From NCBI GenBank assembly GCA_024692685.1, contig JAILMJ010000102.1, forward strand, positions 1 to 64,000: a stretch of 64,000 nt of DNA, given 5' to 3'. Of the stretch, positions 20,488 to 27,486 are shown piece after piece. Every line of letters begins with the position of its first letter. Position 1 is the stretch's first letter. The notes below the pieces were generated by a model. It was not told where the DNA came from and searched no databases. It was given only the letters and a program-made list of their open reading frames with translations. This DNA is from Clostridia bacterium (GTDB lineage Bacteria > Bacillota > Clostridia > Oscillospirales > Acutalibacteraceae). Made by a program: the position numbers and the translations under genes.

Positions 20488-21681
20488 TTATTTAACCTCA
20501 CATTTTACAATTCCGTCTGATAATCTGATATCGATATTATCTCCGCGGGAGAGATCAGATGTTTTTGAAACAACATTACCGTCTTTATAAACCACACTGT
20601 ATCCTCTGCCCAGAATTCTCAACGGATCCATAGCTTCGGTTTTTGCGGCAAGTTCTTTAAGCTGGGATAATTTGTCGGAAACATACTTATTGACAGCCGA
20701 GTCGATTTTCATTGAAACTGAATCCAATCTGAGAATCATACTTTCAAGATTCTTTATGGGGTTCTTTTCTTCCAGCCGTGATTTAAGCGAAATCAATCTC
20801 GTATTTTCAGATGAAAGCCTGTAAGAAACTCTGTTAAGCAAAATGTCACTGAGGGCAAGAAGATTATTTGACAGTTCATTTATATCCGGAACCGCAAGCT
20901 CTGCGGCGGCAGATGGAGTAGGCGCACGCAAATCGGCAACAAAATCACAAATGGTAAAATCAGTTTCATGACCGACAGCGGAAATGACAGGAATCTCGCT
21001 GTCATATACAGCACGGGCAACAACTTCTTCGTTAAATGCCCAAAGATCCTCAACAGATCCGCCGCCCCTGCCGACTATAAGCAAATCAGCAGCGGTATTT
21101 TCGTTCATATACCCGATAGCTGCTGCAATCTGAGCAGGCGCGGAATCGCCCTGAACCGCTACAGGATAAAGAACGATTTCAGTAAGAGGATATCTTCTGC
21201 CGATAACATTGATTATATCCCTGACCGCGGCGCCTGTAGAACTTGTAATAACTCCGACCTTTTTAGGATAAGCAGGCAGGGCTTTCTTTTTGTTTTCGTC
21301 AAACAATCCTTCCTGTGAAAGGCGTTTCTTAAGCTGCTCAAAAGCAAAGGCCAGTTTGCCGGTACCGTCGGGCTGCATATCGTCGATATATAATTGATAA
21401 TCGCCTGACCTGTCATAAAGCGAAACTCTGCCTCTGACAATAACACTCATGTCATTTTCGGGCATAAACTTCAGCCGCTGATTTGACATTTTAAACATAA
21501 CGGCTTTTATCTGAGCGTTTTCATCTTTAAGAGTCATATAGTAATGACCGGTCTTATAATGGTTTGTAAAATTTGAGATTTCGCCCCTGACAAATACCGA
21601 TTTTAAATTGATATCTTCATCCAGCAATGATTTAACATATCTGTTAAGGGCAGTTACGGTAAGACAGTAATCAGTCTGCAT
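20488..21681 (-). CDS. xseA: Exodeoxyribonuclease VII large subunit
   Basis: Catalytic subunit of exonuclease VII, 397 residues. An N-terminal OB-fold (residues 1-100, VFVRGEISNFTNHYKTGHYYMTLKD) is followed by the catalytic domain with KKVGVITSSTGAAVRDI, IVGRGGGSVEDLWAFN and SAVGHETDFTICDFVADLRAPTPS. A coiled-coil region and the C-terminal RILGRGYSVVYKDG segment complete it. An AGGAG site precedes the ATG. It lies 29 bases after nusB and directly before xseB. Confidence 0.95.
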   Translation of the reverse strand: MQTDYCLTVTALNRYVKSLLDEDINLKSVFVRGEISNFTNHYKTGHYYMTLKDENAQIKAVMFKMSNQRLKFMPENDMSVIVRGRVSLYDRSGDYQLYIDDMQPDGTGKLAFAFEQLKKRLSQEGLFDENKKKALPAYPKKVGVITSSTGAAVRDIINVIGRRYPLTEIVLYPVAVQGDSAPAQIAAAIGYMNENTAADLLIVGRGGGSVEDLWAFNEEVVARAVYDSEIPVISAVGHETDFTICDFVADLRAPTPSAAAELAVPDINELSNNLLALSDILLNRVSYRLSSENTRLISLKSRLEEKNPIKNLESMILRLDSVSMKIDSAVNKYVSDKLSQLKELAAKTEAMDPLRILGRGYSVVYKDGNVVSKTSDLSRGDNIDIRLSDGIVKCEVK

Positions 21682-21710
21682 ATCAAACTCCTGAAACGGC
21701 GAAATAAAGA

Positions 21711-22109
21711 TTATCTGCTCTCTTTAAGCATTGCGCCGAGTGTACCGTTAACAAATGCATATTCGTCTTCGGAAGCGTATTTTTTACAGAGATTTACCGC
21801 TTCATTTATTACGACTCCGGCAGGTGTCTTCTTTAAATAATTCAACTCACAAATCGCAAGCCTCAACACGGCAAGAGAAACCTTACTCACTCTTGAAATG
21901 TTTCTGCCTGTTATGTAAGCTGCAACAGTCTTATCAATCTCCTCAAGATTCTCACAGGCTGCATTAAACAGGCTGAACGTGAAAGCAGATTTTTTTATTA
22001 CCTGCGAATCAAGGGCCAGCTCAATTATTTCATCGCAACTGAGTTCATTATTGAATGATTTTTCAAAAATAAGAATAAAAGCCTGCTCTCTTTCTTCACT
22101 AGTAGTCAT
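21711..22109 (-). CDS. nusB: Transcription antitermination factor NusB
   Basis: All-helical RNA-binding factor that joins the antitermination complex on rRNA operons with NusA, NusE and NusG. The 132-residue protein starts with REQAFILIFEKSF and ends with the typical VNLCKKYASEDEYAFVNGTLGAML block. The ATG has a strong GGAGGTC site. It is the first gene of the eleven-gene operon. No gene lies between it and the promoter at 22165-22192. Confidence 0.95.
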   Translation of the reverse strand: MTTSEEREQAFILIFEKSFNNELSCDEIIELALDSQVIKKSAFTFSLFNAACENLEEIDKTVAAYITGRNISRVSKVSLAVLRLAICELNYLKKTPAGVVINEAVNLCKKYASEDEYAFVNGTLGAMLKESR

Positions 22110-22164
22110 ACAGCGACCTCCGGTGTCGGGATTAAAAATTATTTATAGTATACTTTATTTTATA

Positions 22165-22192
22165 ATTATAGCATAAAAAATGATTTATGCAA
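22165..22192 (-). promoter_or_regulatory. Promoter of the nusB-recN operon with a palindrome in the spacer
   Basis: On the - strand there is TTGCAT, a 16-base spacer and an extended -10 TGCTATAAT (TATAAT at 22170-22165). The perfect 7-base inverted repeat GCATAAA / TTTATGC at 22171-22190 fills the spacer. A second small palindrome, TGCAA / TTGCA, spans 22188-22203. Transcription would begin near 22158, leaving a leader of about 50 bases before nusB. Confidence 0.7.
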
Positions 22193-22393
22193 GATATTTT
22201 GCATATTTTAGACTTTTATACACTAATTATGTTAATAACCAAATTTTAAAATAACTGTTGTATCCCGCAGGTGAAAGTGGTAAAATCAATAACACTTGTT
22301 TTGAATAATTTAATAAAAAAGATATTTGATTTTAATATAGTTCAGTTACAATTTAATCATTGATAATTGATTCTGATTACGGGAGATAACAAT

Positions 22394-22981
22394 ATGAAGT
22401 TTTTAAAATTTATTATTGCGATTGCTCTTATCGCCGGTTCATTTTTTGCGGGTCAAAAAGCAAATCCTGCAAACATCAAGCCCGATATTACAGTCGTTCA
22501 GACCGGTATTGAAGAAAGAATAGAAAAAATCGGTGAACTCGCAAGTATAGAGTACTCATACACTAACGCCGATAAATTTACCGATAAAAAAACCTATGCC
22601 GATTTTGATATTCCCTTCACCACAAAGGGTTTCGTAATCAGGTATGACGGCGTTATAAAAGCCGGAATAGATGTGAGCGAAATAAAAGTTAAGGTCAGTA
22701 AAGATGACAAAAAAATATATGTAACTATGCCGAAGGCGAAAATTCTCTCTCATCAGATTGATGAGGACAGCCTCGAAGTACTTGATGAAAACAACAGCCT
22801 GTTTAATAAAATTAAAATTGAGGACTATAATATATTCCAGAGTACTCTGAATAAATCTATGGAAGAAAGAGCGATCAGCAAGGGCCTTCTTGATCAGGCT
22901 ACGGAAAGCGCAAAAGAAATCATTGAATTGACTGTTTCAAACGTAAAAGGTACTGACGGATACAAAATCATTTTTAAATAA
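22394..22981 (+). CDS. DUF4230 domain protein, membrane anchored
   Basis: The 195-residue product has one N-terminal hydrophobic segment (FIIAIALIAGSFFAG, about residues 5-20) and then a soluble extracytoplasmic domain of the DUF4230 type (ELASIEYSYTNADKF, FVIRYDGVIKAGIDVSEI). The biochemical role of DUF4230 is unknown. I start at ATG 22394, which has GGGAGA in front; a longer frame upstream lacks a site. The HAD gene follows after 19 bases. The gene is divergent from nusB across a 284-base AT-rich gap. Confidence 0.82.
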   Translation: MKFLKFIIAIALIAGSFFAGQKANPANIKPDITVVQTGIEERIEKIGELASIEYSYTNADKFTDKKTYADFDIPFTTKGFVIRYDGVIKAGIDVSEIKVKVSKDDKKIYVTMPKAKILSHQIDEDSLEVLDENNSLFNKIKIEDYNIFQSTLNKSMEERAISKGLLDQATESAKEIIELTVSNVKGTDGYKIIFK

Positions 22982-23000
22982 GAACCGGAAGCTGATATAA

Positions 23001-23753
23001 ATGGACAACAAATTTGTTTTTTTTATTGATATTGACAACACCCTGTTAAATGACGGAGTCGTTTGCGAAAAGAATACGGAAGCTATAGTGTACGCAAGGA
23101 AAAACGGACACAAGATTTTTATTAACACCGCAAGATCAATGGCTATTATCCCTCCGGAAATAAAATCACTGGAAGTAGACGGATATGTTGCCTCGCTCGG
23201 CTGTAATATACTTATTGATAACCGCAGCATTTACAATGTCACAATTCCTGTTAATGAGGTTGCCGATCTGGTGGACTACTTCACAAAAACCGAAAGAAAG
23301 CTGAACCTCGAGGGTGACTCACTTTTTATTACGAATTATGACTGCAAGTATTTTTCCGCAATAAACATCAAGTCCGGAGAAGAATTAAAAAAACAATATC
23401 CGACTTTTAAAGTCGGCAAAGTATTTATACCGTGTCATCTGTCAGATGAAGAGGATACGCTTTTTACGGAAAAATACAGTTATTACAGGCATCCGACTTA
23501 TACCGAATTCGGAGTAAAAGGAAACAACAAGGCAACAGGGATCAAAAGGGTAATGAATTATTTAAACATTCCGGAGAAAAACAGCGTCGCAATCGGTGAC
23601 AGCGTCAACGACCTTGAAATGCTTAAAGCCGCCGGGATTTCGGTTGCAATGGGTGACGGAGCCGAAAAAATAAAAGAAATGTGTGATATTGTCACCTGCT
23701 CTGCCGCAGAAGGCGGTGTAGCCGAAGGAATACTCAGAATTATAAACGGTTAA
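23001..23753 (+). CDS. HAD superfamily Cof-type (IIB) hydrolase
   Basis: Probable sugar-phosphate or small-metabolite phosphatase of 250 residues. Motif I is DIDNTLLND with both Asp residues, motif II is NTARS, the motif III lysine lies in GVKGNNKATGI, and motif IV is GDSVNDLEML followed by GISVAMGDG. A C2B cap lies between motifs II and III. Substrate cannot be inferred, since the family is broad. It lies 9 bases before the MATE exporter, so the two are probably cotranscribed with DUF4230. Confidence 0.9.
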   Translation: MDNKFVFFIDIDNTLLNDGVVCEKNTEAIVYARKNGHKIFINTARSMAIIPPEIKSLEVDGYVASLGCNILIDNRSIYNVTIPVNEVADLVDYFTKTERKLNLEGDSLFITNYDCKYFSAINIKSGEELKKQYPTFKVGKVFIPCHLSDEEDTLFTEKYSYYRHPTYTEFGVKGNNKATGIKRVMNYLNIPEKNSVAIGDSVNDLEMLKAAGISVAMGDGAEKIKEMCDIVTCSAAEGGVAEGILRIING

Positions 23754-23762
23754 GGCGTTATT

Positions 23763-25139
23763 ATGGATATAAAGCGAAGGTACGAGCTTAATATTTTGCG
23801 CTCGCTTATCTATCTTTCAATACCGACGGTTATTGAGGAGATAATGTCAACTTTACTTCAATATGTCGACACGGCAATGGTAGGTCAGCTGGGAGAAAAA
23901 GCCACTGCCGCGGTAAGCACCACAACAACCGTCAACTGGCTCATAAACAGTGTGCCATGGGCAATTTCGGTTGCCGCAGTTGCAATGATATCCAAAGCTG
24001 TAGGAGAAAGAGACCGGGAAAAAGCAAGAAGAACTTCCTCGCAGATATTCCTGCTTACTGTCATTTCAGGTGTGACACTCGGCATAATATGCCTTGTTCT
24101 CAGCCCGTTCATACCCGGGTGGATGCACGCTGCAAAGGACATAAGAAAAGAAGCTTCGCTTTATTTTGCCATCATTTCTTTTCCGATGGTTTTCAGAGTA
24201 ATAAACACAGTTATGGGCGCGTGTATCAGAGCTACCGAAGATACAAAGACTCCGATGGTTGTTACTCTTATAGAGAATATAATGAACATCGTGCTCAACT
24301 ACCTACTTATTTACAGATTAAATATGGGAGTTAAAGGGGCGGCAACAGCCACGGCAATCTCCTATTCATCGGCCGGAATTTTAATGTTTATTGCCTACCG
24401 AAGAAAAGACTTTCTCAGATTTAAGTTTAAGAAACCGGTATTTGATAAACATATTCTCAAAGAAACCGCAAGTACAGCCTATCCCGTATTTTTAACAAGC
24501 TCGGCAAACTGTATGGGATATGTCGTTTTTGCAAGCATAGTTTCATCAATGGGAACTACCGTATTTGCCGCGCACTCCATAGCTGTAAATGCAGAACAAT
24601 TATTCTATATTTCCGGTTACGGATTAAGGGCATCAACTTCCACTTTAATAGGAATATCGCGCGGAGAAAAAGATGAAAGGAAATTCAGGGCTGTTGAAAA
24701 AACAAGCATATTAATAACCGTAACCCTGATGTTTTTCAGCGGAATACTGCTGTTCATTGCCTCCAATCCTTTTATGAATCTTTTTACAAGCAGCAAAACA
24801 GCAGCCGGTCTCGGTGCTGAAATGCTCAGACTGATATCGTTCACAGAGCCGTTTTACGGGCTGATGATAGTACTGGAAGGCATTTATTACGGCCTTGGCA
24901 AAACAAAATATGTATTTGTAATTGAATCAATAAGCATGTGGGCTGTAAGAATTCTGTTTACTTACATTTGCGTAAATATCTGGTCCATGGAGCTGCGTTA
25001 TGTTTGGTATTGTATGATTGCCGATAATCTATGTAAGGCGATTATGCTCTCTGTTCCGTTTATACTCGGAAAAGTTAAATTTCCCGAAACTTCCGATACA
25101 CACAGTTTGAAAGAAAGAGGTGATTTATTTGGTAATTGA
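23763..25139 (+). CDS. MATE family multidrug/Na+ or H+ antiporter
   Basis: Membrane exporter of 458 residues with about twelve hydrophobic segments in two pseudo-repeats. It has the family pattern near the N terminus (SIPTVIEEIMSTLLQYVDTAMVG split over residues 18-40) and QLGEKATAAVS after it. MATE proteins export drugs or metabolites in exchange for Na+ or H+; the substrate is not evident. It begins 9 bases after the HAD gene, and its last codons overlap the DUF3737 gene. Confidence 0.92.
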   Translation: MDIKRRYELNILRSLIYLSIPTVIEEIMSTLLQYVDTAMVGQLGEKATAAVSTTTTVNWLINSVPWAISVAAVAMISKAVGERDREKARRTSSQIFLLTVISGVTLGIICLVLSPFIPGWMHAAKDIRKEASLYFAIISFPMVFRVINTVMGACIRATEDTKTPMVVTLIENIMNIVLNYLLIYRLNMGVKGAATATAISYSSAGILMFIAYRRKDFLRFKFKKPVFDKHILKETASTAYPVFLTSSANCMGYVVFASIVSSMGTTVFAAHSIAVNAEQLFYISGYGLRASTSTLIGISRGEKDERKFRAVEKTSILITVTLMFFSGILLFIASNPFMNLFTSSKTAAGLGAEMLRLISFTEPFYGLMIVLEGIYYGLGKTKYVFVIESISMWAVRILFTYICVNIWSMELRYVWYCMIADNLCKAIMLSVPFILGKVKFPETSDTHSLKERGDLFGN

Positions 25140-25968
25140 AAACAAATCATTTGATGAAGAAAGAGCTCTTTATAACCTTAAAAACAGTGAAGTCATAAAC
25201 TGTATTTTCGCAGGCCCTGCCGATGGTGAGTCAGCTTTTAAAGAAGCAAAAAACATAAATGTCACGGGCTGTAATTTTTCGCTGAGATACCCTTTCTGGC
25301 ACGTTGACAACTTCAGAATTGAAAACTGCCGGATGGACAGTCTGACAAGGGCTGCAATCTGGTACTCGGAAAACGGAACAGTCAGCAATTCAAAACTGGA
25401 AGGAATCAAAGCTCTCAGAGAGTGTATAAAAATAAAATTAAATAATTGCCAAATAATTTCACCGGAATTCGGATGGAAATGTGATGATATTATTATGACA
25501 AACAGTTATGTCGAGTCGGAATACTTATTCCTTGACAGCAATAATATCAAACTTAACAATGTCAGAATGAAGGGAAAGTATTCTTTTCAATACGTTAATA
25601 ATCTTGAAATTTCTGACAGCGAATTTGACACCAAAGACGCTTTCTGGCACGCAAAAAACACAACTGTTAAAGACAGCATAATAAAAGGCGAATACCTCGG
25701 CTGGTACTCGGAAAATCTTACACTGATAAATTGCAAAATCATCGGCACCCAGCCACTCTGTTACTGTGAAGGATTAAAGCTGATAAACTGCACTATGGAA
25801 AACGCAGATTTGTCTTTTGAATATTCAGATGTTAACGCGGATATTAAAGGCGAAATCATTTCGGTTAAAAACCCGAAATCAGGTGAGATAATCGCCGATA
25901 ATATCGGTGAAATAATTACGGAAAACGCTGTAATTGAATGCAACGGCAAAGTAACGGTCAGACATTGA
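25129..25968 (+). CDS. DUF3737 family right-handed beta-helix protein
   Basis: The 279-residue product is built of short repeats of about 19-22 residues with regularly spaced Asn, Cys and Ile (NCIFAGPAD, VTGCNF, IENCRM, LNNCQI, LINCKI, LINCTM). This predicts a right-handed parallel beta-helix, and the N terminus IENKSFDEERALY is that of DUF3737. There is no signal peptide. Function is unknown. I start at the TTG at 25129, which is served by AGAGGTGA; the GTG at 25120 is part of that site. The gene overlaps the MATE gene by 11 bases. Confidence 0.85.
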   Translation: MVIENKSFDEERALYNLKNSEVINCIFAGPADGESAFKEAKNINVTGCNFSLRYPFWHVDNFRIENCRMDSLTRAAIWYSENGTVSNSKLEGIKALRECIKIKLNNCQIISPEFGWKCDDIIMTNSYVESEYLFLDSNNIKLNNVRMKGKYSFQYVNNLEISDSEFDTKDAFWHAKNTTVKDSIIKGEYLGWYSENLTLINCKIIGTQPLCYCEGLKLINCTMENADLSFEYSDVNADIKGEIISVKNPKSGEIIADNIGEIITENAVIECNGKVTVRH

Positions 25969-25987
25969 TTGCTTATTGACAAGCAAT
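25968..25987. repeat. Perfect 7-base inverted repeat overlapping a -35 box
   Basis: ATTGCTT, a 6-base loop ATTGAC and AAGCAAT form a perfect dyad. It begins at the last base of the DUF3737 stop codon and covers the whole TTGACA -35 element of the next promoter. It could be an operator for a repressor of the AhpD-like/SDR operon or a weak terminator. There is no T run after it, so an operator is the better guess. Confidence 0.6.
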
Positions 25988-26003
25988 TTATCAATGATAT
26001 AAT
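25976..26003 (+). promoter_or_regulatory. Near-consensus promoter of the AhpD-like/SDR operon
   Basis: TTGACA at 25976-25981, a 16-base spacer and TATAAT at 25998-26003 preceded by TGA, which gives an extended -10. All twelve core bases match the vegetative sigma-factor consensus. The start point would be near 26010, a short distance before the ribosome binding site GAAAGGAAG of the following gene. Confidence 0.85.
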
Positions 26004-26026
26004 ATTGAGCGAAAGGAAGCGGTATT

Positions 26027-26590
26027 ATGGCTTTTATTCCAATGACAGAATATGAAACTGCCAGCGAAGATGTAAAAAGAGAGTACGAAGATCAGATAAA
26101 AAAACACGGCAGAATTACCAATATGAAAAGAACCCTCTTAAACGATGTTCAGTCCTTCAAAACTTATATGGATTGGTATACAATATATGATGAATTGAAG
26201 CCGAAAATCGGCGACCGGGCTCTATCAATATTTTCCTATGCCATCTCAACAGGCAACGACTGTATCATCTGCGGTCTGTTTTTTACAAAAATTCTTGTTG
26301 ACGCCGGAGAAGATGTAAACAATCTGAAACTTAACGATACCGAGCAGTTACTTCTTGACTTCGGTTCTCAGATAGTAAAAAAACCGCACGGCATTGACAA
26401 AGAAATATACAGCAAACTCAGGGAAAAATTTGACGATGAAACTCTGACTCAGCTTATAGCTTTTGCAGGGATAATGTATGCTACCAACTTATTCAATACA
26501 GTCGCAAAAGTGCCGCTTGACGATGTGCTTTACAGTTACATAAAAGAAAGCAAATTCAAAGACACGGATAAAGAGGAGATACAATTATGA
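26027..26590 (+). CDS. AhpD-like / carboxymuconolactone decarboxylase family protein
   Basis: All-helical protein of 187 residues resembling the AhpD/CMD superfamily. Cys79 and Cys82 form a CxxC in GNDCIICGLFF. In classical AhpD proteins a His follows four residues after the second Cys; here that residue is Phe86, so the usual proton relay is missing. The role may be redox or may be different. The ATG has a GAAAGGAAG site and the SDR gene begins in the last four bases (ATGA), so the two products are likely made together and may act in one reaction sequence. Confidence 0.7.
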   Translation: MAFIPMTEYETASEDVKREYEDQIKKHGRITNMKRTLLNDVQSFKTYMDWYTIYDELKPKIGDRALSIFSYAISTGNDCIICGLFFTKILVDAGEDVNNLKLNDTEQLLLDFGSQIVKKPHGIDKEIYSKLREKFDDETLTQLIAFAGIMYATNLFNTVAKVPLDDVLYSYIKESKFKDTDKEEIQL

Positions 26591-27390
26591 GTGAATTTAC
26601 AGGTAAAACCGCCTTCATAACAGGAGCCGCTCACGGTCAGGGCAGAGCCACCGCAGTTGCACTTGCAAAAGAAGGAGCGTCAATCGCGGCATTTGATGTT
26701 GCAGAAAAAATAGAATATCCCGATTATGAATTCGGAACAAGCGATGAGCTTAAATCCCTTAAAGCCGAAATAGAAAGTTTCGGAGGTAAATGCCTGATAT
26801 TTTCAGGTGACGTAAGAGATGACAAAGCTATACAGAATGCGGTAAAATCAACAATAGCTGAATTCAAAAGAATTGATATTCTTTTCAATAATGCCGGCAT
26901 ATGCGCATACGCAGAAGTTGACAAAATGACAGATGAAGAATGGAATGCCATGATAGATATCAATCTCAAGGGCCCGTTCAATGTTACGAGAAGAGTTGTA
27001 CCGTATATGAAAGAGGCAAAAAGCGGAGTAATAATCAACAATTCATCGGTTATGGGTCTTCGCGGAGGCAACAGACTTTCGCATTATACTGCATCAAAGT
27101 GGGGACTGACAGGTCTAACAAAGGCCTGGGCAATTGAGCTTGCGCCATACAATATCAGGGTTGTTTCAATTCATCCTACCGGAGTTAACACGCCGATGAA
27201 TGACGGCCTTGCGGCAATGGAGGGAATGACTCCGATAGAAATAGCCGAAAGAAGTGCGGGAAACCTTCAGCCAGTACCCTGGATAGAACCCGAAGACACG
27301 GCGAATATGGTTCTGTTCCTTGCAAGTGACAAGGCAAGATACTGCACCGGAGGTCAATATCTCCTCGATGCGGGACTTCTTACAGTATAA
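26587..27390 (+). CDS. SDR family NAD(P)-dependent oxidoreductase
   Basis: Short-chain dehydrogenase of 267 residues. It has the cofactor motif TGAAHGQG at 12-19, Asp37 after the second strand (favouring NAD), NNAG at 101-104, Ser153/154, Tyr167 and Lys171 (SHYTASK), and IHPTGVNTPM after the active site. The TGAAHGQG and HPTGVxTPM patterns resemble the subgroup of carveol dehydrogenase and mycofactocin-coupled SDRs, but no mycofactocin genes are visible. Substrate is unknown. It is coupled to the AhpD-like gene and followed by a terminator. Confidence 0.9.
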   Translation: MSEFTGKTAFITGAAHGQGRATAVALAKEGASIAAFDVAEKIEYPDYEFGTSDELKSLKAEIESFGGKCLIFSGDVRDDKAIQNAVKSTIAEFKRIDILFNNAGICAYAEVDKMTDEEWNAMIDINLKGPFNVTRRVVPYMKEAKSGVIINNSSVMGLRGGNRLSHYTASKWGLTGLTKAWAIELAPYNIRVVSIHPTGVNTPMNDGLAAMEGMTPIEIAERSAGNLQPVPWIEPEDTANMVLFLASDKARYCTGGQYLLDAGLLTV

Positions 27391-27395
27391 ACAAT

Positions 27396-27425
27396 ATCCC
27401 GGCGGTCATTTAATACCGCCGGGAT
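27396..27425. terminator. Terminator hairpin between convergent SDR and GH78 genes
   Basis: A perfect 11-base stem ATCCCGGCGGT / ACCGCCGGGAT encloses an 8-base loop. It begins 5 bases after the SDR stop and is followed by TGCTTTATTATATTTT. The stem can also form in the - strand transcript of the GH78 gene. Confidence 0.85.
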
Positions 27426-27486
27426 TGCTTTATTATATTTTAAATGCAAGCATGAGGTTTTCAAAAAACGGCTGAAAAAAACGTTT

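Noticed and set aside
22110..22393. ARG box or LexA box controlling the argR-recN operon
   Set aside because: The palindromes there do not fit the TGAAT-N4-ATTCA or GAAC-N4-GTTC patterns.
22193..22393. Small RNA or riboswitch in the AT-rich gap before the DUF4230 gene
   Set aside because: Only a weak 5-base pairing (AAGTG / CACTT) is visible; no terminator or conserved fold could be supported. No clear + strand promoter could be fixed either.
26587..27390. Mycofactocin-dependent dehydrogenase
   Set aside because: The SDR resembles that subgroup, but no mycofactocin biosynthesis genes are in the window and the cofactor is not known from Clostridia.
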